A stretch of DNA of 6,672 bases from CAZZIZ01 sp964654535. Its GTDB lineage: Bacteria; Bacteroidota; Bacteroidia; Chitinophagales; UBA2359. The position numbers and the translations under genes were made by a program. Below the pieces are notes generated by a model. It was not told where the DNA came from, searched no databases, and saw only the letters and a list, made by a program, of their open reading frames with translations. The DNA is taken from contig CAZZIZ010000185.1 of assembly GCA_964654535.1 (NCBI GenBank), positions 1-6,672 of the forward strand, given 5' to 3'. Shown here piece by piece: positions 1 through 6,470 of this stretch (within the stretch, counting starts at the first letter, position 1; each line of letters opens with the position of its first letter).

Positions 1-55
1 CTAGCTTCACAAAGGCGACTGCTCCCTGCGGTCGCCTGCTTACTATCCCTCACGC
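1..55 (+). repeat. 3' end of dispersed intergenic repeat element (copy 1, cut by window start)
   Basis: This is the terminal part of an element whose complete copy lies at 1050-1257 on the minus strand. Two blocks match. AGCTTCACAAAGGC at 3-16 matches the reverse complement of 1065-1078 at 13 of 14 bases. CTATCCCTCACGC at 43-55 matches the reverse complement of 1050-1062 at 13 of 13. Between the blocks, copy 1 carries 26 bases with a hairpin where copy 2 has only two bases. The element end overlaps the 3' end of the protease gene and supplies its last codon and TGA stop. The 5' part lies outside the window. Confidence 0.75.
13..37 (-). terminator. Hairpin downstream of the protease gene, possible terminator
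   Basis: AGGCGAC (13-19) and GTCGCCT (31-37) form a perfect 7-bp GC-rich stem around an 11-nt loop. Read on the minus strand it lies 13 bases past the stop of the protease gene and is followed by TTGTG rather than a real U-tract. It would therefore be a weak intrinsic terminator at best. It is also the variable hairpin of repeat copy 1, so termination may be incidental. Confidence 0.4.
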
Positions 56-973
56 TTCTTCTTCGTAGCATTTTTCTATTTGCCCAAAGCTTAGCAAACG
101 CATATAACTTTCTTTAGACCAGCTATACTTAAAATGAAACGCAATACTTGAAAGCACAACAAAGACCAATGATGTATACAAAATTAGACTATAGTCCACT
201 TCTGTAATGGTATATAGTGCTTCGGTTTGAAGAGCAGGATCTGGATAGGTGACGACACAAGCTATGTACATGTTGTGTACGGCGTGTATTCCTAATGGAA
301 TTTCAATTCCATTATCTATCACCGTTAAAAGACCCAGAAAAATGCCGAAACCCATGTAATAAGCGAGGGCTGTGTAAACACCCATTTCGAGTGCTTCTGG
401 ATTCCATAAGTGGATTACTCCAAAAAATAATCCACTAATAATTACCGCTACGAGTCTACTTCGAAAGAGCAACGCAAAGCCTTGTAAAAAATAACCTCTA
501 AAAACGAGTTCTTCAGCACTAGTTTGTAATGGCACTAAAAAGAATGTAATGAGCAGCAAAACAAAAAAGGAGTTACCATCAAAGCTCAGTTGGTAGCTTT
601 CAGGATAGTAGATAATGTAATACAGTTCGAATCCAAGGGTTATCAGTAACCAAATGGCAAATCCAAAAAACACTCTACCCCATCGCACTTTTCTTGACGC
701 AGAGATCAATGACACTAATGGTCTTTGGTGCAATCCATTTGAAACCAAAAACATCAGAAAGAATGTAAATACAAATGGAAGTAGAACAAGCAGAAACAAA
801 TAGTTTGAGTCAATATTCAAACCCGACAAGTCCATAGGATCAACAATTCCATTTGCGTAAAGCACATTGGCCAAGGGTATTGATCCAATCATCTGAGACA
901 TCATGATGAGAACAAAACCCATTAGATAAAGCCACCATTGGTTTCGCCCGTCATTAATTTGAACAAAAAACAT
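50..973 (-). CDS. CPBP-family (CAAX protease-like) intramembrane metalloprotease
   Basis: This 307-residue polytopic membrane protein has about eight hydrophobic segments (roughly 14-33, 58-78, 98-121, 135-152, 170-188, 200-219, 226-243, 262-280). The Abi/CPBP glutamic-type or metallo-protease motifs are all present: EExxxR at E154-E155-R159 (EELVFRG), FxxxH at F184-H188 (FFGVIH), and HxxxN at H230-N234 (HAVHN). Catalysis in the membrane is therefore plausible. Family members process prenylated or membrane-bound peptides, and some bacterial ones act in bacteriocin maturation or immunity, but no substrate can be inferred here because no partner gene is adjacent. The ATG at 973 is preferred. 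It retains the N-terminal NQWW stretch before the first membrane segment that I recall in Bacteroidota homologues, whereas the next ATG (922) would start inside the first helix. No Shine-Dalgarno sequence is visible. The final codon and TGA stop lie inside the repeat-element end (43-55). The gene is monocistronic and divergent from dnaK. Confidence 0.9.
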   Translation of the reverse strand: MFFVQINDGRNQWWLYLMGFVLIMMSQMIGSIPLANVLYANGIVDPMDLSGLNIDSNYLFLLVLLPFVFTFFLMFLVSNGLHQRPLVSLISASRKVRWGRVFFGFAIWLLITLGFELYYIIYYPESYQLSFDGNSFFVLLLITFFLVPLQTSAEELVFRGYFLQGFALLFRSRLVAVIISGLFFGVIHLWNPEALEMGVYTALAYYMGFGIFLGLLTVIDNGIEIPLGIHAVHNMYIACVVTYPDPALQTEALYTITEVDYSLILYTSLVFVVLSSIAFHFKYSWSKESYMRLLSFGQIEKCYEEEA

Positions 974-977
974 AACA

Positions 978-1007
978 TTAAAATACGAACAAGCAGTTTT
1001 CTTCCAA
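978..1007 (-). promoter_or_regulatory. Candidate Bacteroidota-type promoter of the protease gene
   Basis: On the minus strand TTG (1007-1005), a 19-bp spacer and TATTTTAA (985-978) resemble the -33 TTG / -7 TAnnTTTG layout, with an imperfect -7 box. The TTG comes from the gene-proximal copy of the tandem repeat. The -7 box ends only four bases before the ATG at 973, so the mRNA would be leaderless or nearly so. This weakens the call. Confidence 0.2.
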
Positions 1008-1047
1008 GCAGTTTTCTTCCAAGCAGTTTTCTTCCAAGCAGTTTTCT
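991..1047. repeat. Tandem repeat, 15-bp unit, 3.8 copies
   Basis: AAGCAGTTTTCTTCC is repeated perfectly at 991-1005, 1006-1020 and 1021-1035, followed by the first 12 bases of a fourth unit (1036-1047). It fills the space between the protease start and the end of repeat element copy 2 (1050), just two bases away. Read in the protease frame on the minus strand each unit would encode WKKTA. That frame contains no ATG, GTG or TTG from 974 back to 1150, so the array is most likely untranslated. Perfect identity between units suggests recent slippage or expansion. Confidence 0.95.
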
Positions 1048-1088
1048 GTGCGTGAGGGATAGAGGCCTTTGTGGAGCTCCTGTTGGCT

Positions 1089-1139
1089 AAAGCAAGAAAA
1101 GCGCTTAGCTCCTTAGAGCTAGAGGCGCTTTTTGCTTTT
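1089..1139. terminator. Long terminator-like hairpin inside repeat copy 2
   Basis: AAAAGCGC (1097-1104) pairs with GCGCTTTT (1125-1132). Inside it TAGCTC (1106-1111) pairs with GAGCTA (1116-1121) around a CTTA loop, with a small asymmetric bulge between the stems. T-runs follow on the plus strand (TTTTTGCTTTT) and, read the other way, on the minus strand (TTTTCTTGC). It could thus stop transcription in either direction. It lies between two divergent genes, where a terminator serves no obvious gene. I read it mainly as the second variable hairpin of the repeat. Confidence 0.5.
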
Positions 1140-1178
1140 GGCAGAACAGAGCGACGGCCGAAAGCCCGGCCCCGAACT

Positions 1179-1237
1179 TGCCGATTAAGGGGAAAATCGT
1201 TTTCCGAAGGAAGAGACGGTTTGCTCCGTAATCGGCA
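1179..1237. other. Branched (three-way) hairpin structure inside repeat copy 2
   Basis: An outer perfect 9-bp stem, TGCCGATTA (1179-1187) with TAATCGGCA (1229-1237), encloses at least one perfect inner hairpin: GGAAAA (1191-1196), TCG loop, TTTTCC (1200-1205). A further TTCC/GGAA alternative occurs at 1202-1212, and a weak ACGG (1216-1219) / CCGT (1226-1229) pairing competes with the outer stem. Copy 3 has only a 14-nt spacer in the equivalent position, so this structure is copy-specific. Confidence 0.55.
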
Positions 1238-1386
1238 GAAGTGAGCGGGACACGCCCATATTCCTACCCTCTCTTACACTTGAAACACTCTGCCGTTTTG
1301 ACGCATAATAAACGCGCATTTGCCGAATCTCCCCTTGATATGCCAAAAGAGCATTCAAAAACGCCCAAAAATGCGGTGGCACAAGC

Positions 1387-1418
1387 TTTGACTAGGTATA
1401 AGTAAGAAACTAAAAACG
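1387..1418 (+). promoter_or_regulatory. Candidate dnaK promoter
   Basis: TTTG at 1387-1390 (also TTGACT at 1388-1393) is followed after 20 bases by TAAAAACG at 1411-1418. The spacing suits a Bacteroidota -33/-7 promoter, but the -7 box matches TAnnTTTG poorly. The predicted transcript would start near 1422-1425, about 15 bases before the ATG. The rest of the leader (1258-1386) shows no CIRCE inverted repeat and no well-spaced heat-shock sigma-32-type promoter, so the regulation of dnaK is not visible. Confidence 0.3.
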
Positions 1419-1437
1419 ATTTTAAAATTTTAAAACA

Positions 1438-3363
1438 ATGAGTAAGATTATAGGAATCGACCTCGGTACAACCAACTCCTGCGTTTCGGTGATGGAGGGA
1501 AATGAGCCGGTGGTTATCCCTAACGAAGAGGGGCGTCGTACGACTCCTTCTATTGTGGCTTTCCTGGAAAACGGGGAGCGCAAAATTGGCGATGCTGCCA
1601 AACGACAAGCAATTACAAACCCAACCAAAACGATTCAGTCGATAAAAAGATTTATGGGTCGTCGCTTTGGTGAAGTGAGTGATGAAATAGATCGCTCGCC
1701 ATACAAAGTGGTGAAGGGTGATAACGATACGGTGCGTGTCGATATCGATGGTCGTTTGTACACGCCTCAAGAAATCTCTGCAATGGTTTTGCAGAAAATG
1801 AAAAAAGTTGCCGAGGATTACCTTGGTCACGAAGTTACCGAAGCCGTTATTACTGTCCCAGCATACTTCAACGACTCTTCACGTCAAGCAACCAAAGAAG
1901 CGGGAGAAATAGCAGGCTTAAAAGTTCGTCGTATTATCAATGAGCCGACTGCGGCTTCGTTGGCTTACGGTATGGACAAGAAAAACGTAGATCAAACTGT
2001 TGCGGTTTACGATTTAGGTGGTGGAACTTTTGATATCTCTATCCTTGAACTGGGCGACGGCGTTTTTGAAGTTAAATCTACCAACGGTGATACGCGTCTT
2101 GGTGGTGATGACTTCGACGAAGTTATTATGGACTGGCTGGCTGATGATTTTGAGAAGGCTGAAAACATGGACTTACGTAAAGATCCTATGGCTTTGCAGC
2201 GTTTGAAAGAAGCAGCGGAAAAAGCGAAGATTGAGTTGTCTGGTTCGCAGGAAACGGAAATTAACTTACCATACATTACGGCTAAGGACGGGGTGCCTCG
2301 TCACTTGGTTAAGAAATTGTCTCGTGCGAAGTTTGAGCAATTGTCTGATGAGTTGGTTACGCGTTCTATTGATCCTTGCAAGGCTGCATTGAAAGATGCT
2401 GGCTTGACGGCTAAGGATATCGACGAGGTGATTCTTGTTGGTGGTTCTACTCGTATCCCAAAAATTCAGGAAGTAGTAGAGAAGTTCTTCGGTCGCAAGC
2501 CAAACCGTTCGGTTAACCCGGATGAGGTGGTTGCGGTTGGTGCTGCTATTCAAGGTGGGGTTTTAACTGGTGAGGTAAAAGATGTTTTACTACTCGACGT
2601 TACACCGCTTTCGCTAGGTATCGAAACAATGGGTGGTGTGTTTACACCGCTAATCGAGTCGAACACTACTATTCCTTCTAAGAAGTCTCAGACTTTCTCT
2701 ACTGCATCGGATAATCAACCTTCGGTTGATATTCACGTATTGCAAGGAGAACGCAAAATGGCGGCGGACAATCGTTCGATTGGACGTTTCCACTTGGAAG
2801 GTATTCCGCCGGCGCCTAGAGGTGTTCCTCAAATTGAGGTAACCTTCGATATAGATGCCAACGGTATAATGCAAGTAAGTGCGAAGGATAAAGGAACGGG
2901 TAAGGAGCACAGTATTCGTATTGAGGCTTCAACTGGTTTATCTGATGAGGAAATCCAAAAAATGCGCGACGAGGCCAAAGCCAATGAGGCGGCGGATCAG
3001 GAGAAGCGCAACGAGGTGGAAGCGATTAATAAAGCGGACTCTATGATTTTCCAAACGGAGAAACAATTGAAAGAGTACGGCGACAAGCTTCCGGATGAGA
3101 ACAAAACGCAGATTACTGAAGCGCTTGAAGACTTGAAGAAGGCGCACGAAGCTAAGGATATGGCGGGCATTGAATCTACAATGGAGAAAATGAACACTGC
3201 TTGGGCTGCTGCTTCAGAGCACTTGTATTCTCAAGGTCAACCGGGCGGCGAGCAAACAGCAGAGGCTGGAAACGGTGCAGCTGATGAAGGCGCGAACGCA
3301 GAACCAGAAGTGGAAGATGCGGAGTTTGAAGAAGTAAAAGACGAAGGCGACGCCGACGCTTAG
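1438..3363 (+). CDS. dnaK: Molecular chaperone DnaK (Hsp70)
   Basis: This is a complete 641-residue Hsp70, the usual DnaK length. It is a cytoplasmic ATP-dependent chaperone that binds exposed hydrophobic peptides and works with DnaJ and GrpE. The three family signatures are present: IDLGTTNS (7-14), DLGGGTFD (192-199) and VILVGGSTRIPKIQ (331-344). The catalytic lysine is at K70 (SIKRF). The interdomain linker DVLLLDVTP lies at 382-390, followed by the beta substrate-binding domain to about 500, a helical lid to about 605, and a disordered Gly/Ala/Glu-rich tail. The tail has the conserved acidic end (EDAEFEEVKDE) and then GDADA. ATG 1438 begins the canonical MSKIIGIDLGTT, preceded by an A/T-rich stretch without Shine-Dalgarno. 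Neither grpE nor dnaJ is adjacent, so dnaK stands alone here with its own terminator. Its GC content and codon choice look higher and more regular than the neighbours', as expected for a highly expressed gene. Confidence 0.99.
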   Translation: MSKIIGIDLGTTNSCVSVMEGNEPVVIPNEEGRRTTPSIVAFLENGERKIGDAAKRQAITNPTKTIQSIKRFMGRRFGEVSDEIDRSPYKVVKGDNDTVRVDIDGRLYTPQEISAMVLQKMKKVAEDYLGHEVTEAVITVPAYFNDSSRQATKEAGEIAGLKVRRIINEPTAASLAYGMDKKNVDQTVAVYDLGGGTFDISILELGDGVFEVKSTNGDTRLGGDDFDEVIMDWLADDFEKAENMDLRKDPMALQRLKEAAEKAKIELSGSQETEINLPYITAKDGVPRHLVKKLSRAKFEQLSDELVTRSIDPCKAALKDAGLTAKDIDEVILVGGSTRIPKIQEVVEKFFGRKPNRSVNPDEVVAVGAAIQGGVLTGEVKDVLLLDVTPLSLGIETMGGVFTPLIESNTTIPSKKSQTFSTASDNQPSVDIHVLQGERKMAADNRSIGRFHLEGIPPAPRGVPQIEVTFDIDANGIMQVSAKDKGTGKEHSIRIEASTGLSDEEIQKMRDEAKANEAADQEKRNEVEAINKADSMIFQTEKQLKEYGDKLPDENKTQITEALEDLKKAHEAKDMAGIESTMEKMNTAWAAASEHLYSQGQPGGEQTAEAGNGAADEGANAEPEVEDAEFEEVKDEGDADA

Positions 3364-3386
3364 GAAATTTAGTTTCTTAAATATAG

Positions 3387-3422
3387 AAGCCCTGCTCGCA
3401 ATTACGTGAGTGGGGCTTTTTT
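3387..3422 (+). terminator. Intrinsic terminator of dnaK
   Basis: AAGCCC (3387-3392) pairs with GGGCTT (3413-3418). The stem continues through two G.U pairs and CTCGC/GTGAG to a loop of six (AATTAC), giving about 13 bp with three wobbles. TTTTTT at 3417-3422 follows. It lies 24 bases past the dnaK stop. Because the next gene converges on it from the minus strand, the hairpin may also help end that transcript, although the minus-side T-run is poor. Confidence 0.9.
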
Positions 3423-3451
3423 GGATCCTGAACCAAACGAATTCGAATAGA

Positions 3452-6412
3452 CTACTTCACCAAACGGTGCACGCTCCGTTCTCCATTCGGTGCATACAGC
3501 TCAAGCATGTATACTCCTGGACTCATCGAACTATCAAAACGAATTCGGTTCTCAGAAATCATTGCCGTTCGAACCAGCTTTCCCTCAACAGTTATTAATC
3601 TGTAACGCTCGAAACGATTTATATTTTCGCCTCTTAAATCTACATAGTCTGTAAAGGGATTGGGGACAACTAGGACTTTTGCATTTTGACTTGCCGTTAT
3701 TGATGAAGGGAAATCTATCGAGATGTTCTGAAAAAAGCTAAAGGTGCAGTCTACTATACTACTGTTGGTTAAAAACAACTCAACAGTATATGTTCCAGGT
3801 GCCGTATAAATATGTTCAGTCGTTTGCTCATCGGAAACTAGCCCGTCCCCAAAAACCCAAGTCCAGTTTGTGATATCAATGGTTTGGTCAGTAAACTGAA
3901 GAGGTTCGCCAACTATTCCTTCGGTGGGCATTTCGAAAGCTGGAAAAATAACAAAGTCGTCAAATACTACATTAATGGTGCTCGTGTTTTGAGTACACAA
4001 ACCGTCATAGCAAACTTCTAATCTCACTTCATAAGTACCAGATTCTTCGTACGCATGCACAGGAGAAAGTTCTTCCGACGTATTACCATCACCAAAGTCC
4101 CAGGCCCAAGTAGTTTGAGGAGCATAGGCACCAGAAACATCATAGAAACGCAGCGAATCTAAGTCACAGCTATTACCAACATGATCCTTTCTAAATATAA
4201 TTGCCTCGACCTCATCATTCGTGTATTCATAAGTGCTGATCTTATTCAGGTTTTCGTCGTAACTAATTATGTCCAAATCACCATCATGATCAAGGTCCAG
4301 AGGGAATGCCCTACGTATAGAAAAAGCGCTTGAAGCTACGTACAAGTTTTTAGCTAGGTTAAAGCTATTTTCTTCTAATCTTTGGAGCAATTTTACCCCA
4401 GTAGAACTAAATACAAAAAAATCTAACAAGCCGTCGCCGTTAATATCTTCGTAGGCAAGGTTCCTTAAGGAAACAAATGGGATTTCAACAGGCAGGAATG
4501 TGAAAGTCTCTGCCCCTCCATTATTCGAATAAACCTTGAAGGTATTGCTTGCTTCAGCCAGAATGTCCAAGTCTCCGTCTTGATCAATATCAAACAATAA
4601 CCTTGTGCCCCTTAAATTTTCAACGGGAAAAGGATGATAACCTAAAACACCATTGTTGTTTACTAACCATTGTAATTGGAAGCCATTGATCGAACTTTCG
4701 AAAAGCACATCTACTTGACCATTCCCATCCAAATCTTCCAACAATATGTTTCCTATAAAATTACCTACGACGGTAGGGTCAAATGATACTACATTGCCCC
4801 AAGGATTTGCACTAGAAATATTATGGTAAATACTTAAATCATCAAAGGAGCCAATAACTAGGTCAGTTCCAGTACCTGAGTTAAATTCACTTAATCCAAA
4901 ACCAGTAATCTCAGAACCAGGAAATTCCAAAAGCGTTGGCTCAGAAAAAGTACTATCTCCATTATTCAACTGATAACCCAATACTGATTCCCCAATAAAA
5001 AAAACATCCTCAAGGCCATCAAGATCAATATCCACAACTTCAAACTCCAAAATAGAAGAAGGAGCGTTTAGAACAAGTGTCTCTTGTAAAAAATGACCTT
5101 GCCCAACATTAAGGAAGTATGAAATTCCCGGATCGGTTTTTTTAGCACATATAATATCTTTTTCACCATCACCATTTAAGTCTATGAGCGCTATATCGCG
5201 TAAAAAGGCAATTCCACCGTTAGATATTTGGTTAAAGTCTGTAGTAGTATTTGAAAATTGCAAAAAGCCAATACCCACACTTGGTGTAGCAATCAGCAAT
5301 TCGAGCGAACTACCTGGACTTGCAAAAACCGGAATCGCTATGTAGGGATCATAGACGCCTATCAATTCTGCGAGAAGAAAGCTTCCATCAGCATTCAATT
5401 TTCGCCAATACATATGTCCATCCTCTACCGTAACCAGATCGCGAACAGCATCCCCATCAAAGTCAATCCACCATAAATTGTCGTAGTCAAAAGTTATCAA
5501 AGAGCCCCCTTCGCTAAAGTCCAAGTTCCCTTGATTTTCAATAGTCTGCTCACCATCTAGTAATATATCGATGTCATTATCAAAATCGACGTCAAGCAAT
5601 TCGATAAAGGTAAATTCAGGCAGAGCAAAATCGATTTTCTCAAAATCAAATTGCAGCCCTCCGGTATTTTCTCCAACCAAAACGGTCTCCCAAGGAGTAG
5701 AACTATAGGCCGACAAAACAATATCAAAATCACCATCATTGTCTAAATCATCCATTTTCAATTCCGTCTTCATATTCATAAACTGATTAGACGCATGTAA
5801 CAGACCATGGTACAATTGCATTTCATTCCACTCACCAGTCCCATTATTGAGTAAGAGAATCAAATTTGCGCTATAGCGTCGTTCTAGAATAGTACTTAAG
5901 GGAACATCATCACGCTCAATATTTAAATGCAAAATATCTAAGTCACCATCGCCATCAACATCTTTTACCAAGTAAGTTGATCTTGACGAAAACTGCGGAT
6001 ACTCAAACGCAATTTCATCTCCCAAGATACCGCCCCCTATATTCGTACGATAGTAAATAGAATTCCCTCGTCGATAAATTACATCTAAAAGAAAATCACC
6101 ATTTAAATCATGCAACTCAATCTTCTCTCCACTGTTAGCAGAAATCAAAATTGGCGGAGTAAAACTACCATCGTAAACTTGTTTCTGCCAAAACATACCC
6201 GTTTCACCCGAGGCACTAAATAATACGTCTCCCAAGCCATCATCGTCTATATCGCCATAAGCAAGATCGTCAATACGATAAAAGTTTCCACCTTGTAAAA
6301 TCCGCTCATTGGTATGCGTGAACTGCGCTTGAACTACAAGCTCTCCCACAGGTGACAAAAAAAGGAAAGCCAACACGAGGACCTTACTTATTTCATTTAA
6401 ACATTTAGACAT
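3452..6412 (-). CDS. Secreted FG-GAP/VCBS-repeat, PKD-domain protein with T9SS type A sorting domain
   Basis: The open frame extends to an ATG at 6523, but I start at ATG 6412. From there the protein opens with a signal peptide (SKCLNEISK, then a hydrophobic core VLVLAFLFLSP, and likely cleavage after VVQA at residue 29), and a promoter candidate lies just upstream. This gives 986 residues. Residues 54-714 contain thirteen FG-GAP/VCBS-type loops of the form DxDxDGxxD(I/L/V), for example DVDGDGDLD at 151, DLNGDGEKD at 411, DIDQDGDLD at 608 and DLDHDGDLD at 706. They are spaced about 43-71 residues apart, apart from one 94-residue gap. The loops probably bind calcium and form beta-propellers. 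Two PKD domains follow (WDFGDG at 771-776, WVFGDG at 852-857). A C-terminal sorting domain (about 911-986) starts KVLVVPNPF and ends SPGVYMLELYAPNGERS...LVK; it directs export by T9SS and surface anchoring or release. The role is unknown: adhesion or carbohydrate/protein binding is plausible, and no catalytic domain is seen. The gene is monocistronic and convergent with dnaK. Confidence 0.93.
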   Translation of the reverse strand: MSKCLNEISKVLVLAFLFLSPVGELVVQAQFTHTNERILQGGNFYRIDDLAYGDIDDDGLGDVLFSASGETGMFWQKQVYDGSFTPPILISANSGEKIELHDLNGDFLLDVIYRRGNSIYYRTNIGGGILGDEIAFEYPQFSSRSTYLVKDVDGDGDLDILHLNIERDDVPLSTILERRYSANLILLLNNGTGEWNEMQLYHGLLHASNQFMNMKTELKMDDLDNDGDFDIVLSAYSSTPWETVLVGENTGGLQFDFEKIDFALPEFTFIELLDVDFDNDIDILLDGEQTIENQGNLDFSEGGSLITFDYDNLWWIDFDGDAVRDLVTVEDGHMYWRKLNADGSFLLAELIGVYDPYIAIPVFASPGSSLELLIATPSVGIGFLQFSNTTTDFNQISNGGIAFLRDIALIDLNGDGEKDIICAKKTDPGISYFLNVGQGHFLQETLVLNAPSSILEFEVVDIDLDGLEDVFFIGESVLGYQLNNGDSTFSEPTLLEFPGSEITGFGLSEFNSGTGTDLVIGSFDDLSIYHNISSANPWGNVVSFDPTVVGNFIGNILLEDLDGNGQVDVLFESSINGFQLQWLVNNNGVLGYHPFPVENLRGTRLLFDIDQDGDLDILAEASNTFKVYSNNGGAETFTFLPVEIPFVSLRNLAYEDINGDGLLDFFVFSSTGVKLLQRLEENSFNLAKNLYVASSAFSIRRAFPLDLDHDGDLDIISYDENLNKISTYEYTNDEVEAIIFRKDHVGNSCDLDSLRFYDVSGAYAPQTTWAWDFGDGNTSEELSPVHAYEESGTYEVRLEVCYDGLCTQNTSTINVVFDDFVIFPAFEMPTEGIVGEPLQFTDQTIDITNWTWVFGDGLVSDEQTTEHIYTAPGTYTVELFLTNSSIVDCTFSFFQNISIDFPSSITASQNAKVLVVPNPFTDYVDLRGENINRFERYRLITVEGKLVRTAMISENRIRFDSSMSPGVYMLELYAPNGERSVHRLVK

Positions 6413-6420
6413 ACAAACAG

Positions 6421-6441
6421 TTGTACAATGATTTAGTACAA
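6421..6441. promoter_or_regulatory. Inverted repeat overlapping the promoter, operator-like
   Basis: TTGTAC (6421-6426), nine bases, then GTACAA (6436-6441) form a perfect 6-bp inverted repeat. It overlaps the candidate -7 box (6439-6446) and lies 9-29 bases upstream of the chosen start of the secreted-protein gene. The position suits a repressor site or a leader hairpin. Chance occurrence in AT-rich DNA is also possible. Confidence 0.3.
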
Positions 6442-6470
6442 TAATAGATAACACATCCGTCCATAACCAA
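6439..6470 (-). promoter_or_regulatory. Candidate promoter of the secreted T9SS protein gene
   Basis: On the minus strand TTG (6470-6468), 21 bases, then TATTATTG (6446-6439) match the Bacteroidota -33 TTG / -7 TAnnTTTG pattern with one mismatch in the -7 box. Transcription would begin near 6434, leaving a leader of about 20 bases before ATG 6412. This would place the upstream ATG (6523) outside the transcript. Confidence 0.4.

Larger units (their letters stand above)
1050..1257 (-). repeat. Complete copy (copy 2) of the dispersed intergenic repeat element
   Basis: In its own sense (minus strand) this 208-bp element begins with GGGCGTGTCCCGCTCAC (1257-1241) and ends with CTATCCCTCACGC (1062-1050). 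Its 5' box matches copy 3 (6596-6612) at 15 of 17 bases. A 39-nt middle box (1179-1141) matches 6627-6665 at 34 of 39. Its 3' boxes match copy 1. Between boxes lie hairpins that are not shared: a branched structure at 1179-1237 and a long hairpin at 1089-1139. The two ends are weakly inverted (GGGCGTG against GCGTGAG). No open reading frame of recognisable kind is inside, so this would be a non-autonomous element or a structured intergenic sequence. From memory, similar GGGCGT...CGGGCTTTC...CCCTCACGC intergenic sequences occur in Flavobacteriia genomes, but I could not check this. Confidence 0.8.

Noticed and set aside
991..1047. CRISPR-like array
   Set aside because: The 15-bp units are directly contiguous with no spacers, so this is a simple tandem repeat.
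1279..1339. CTTGAAA and CCCCTTGAT as a sigma-32-type heat-shock promoter for dnaK
   Set aside because: The two boxes are 45 bases apart, far beyond the 11-16 bases such a promoter needs.
1185..1382. 65-residue open frame on the minus strand across the repeat element and dnaK leader
   Set aside because: It lies in structured repeat and leader DNA, has low-complexity composition and no recognisable domain or start signal.
1264..1830. 188-residue minus-strand open frame overlapping the start of dnaK
   Set aside because: It is the antisense shadow of dnaK and its leader, with no domain resemblance.
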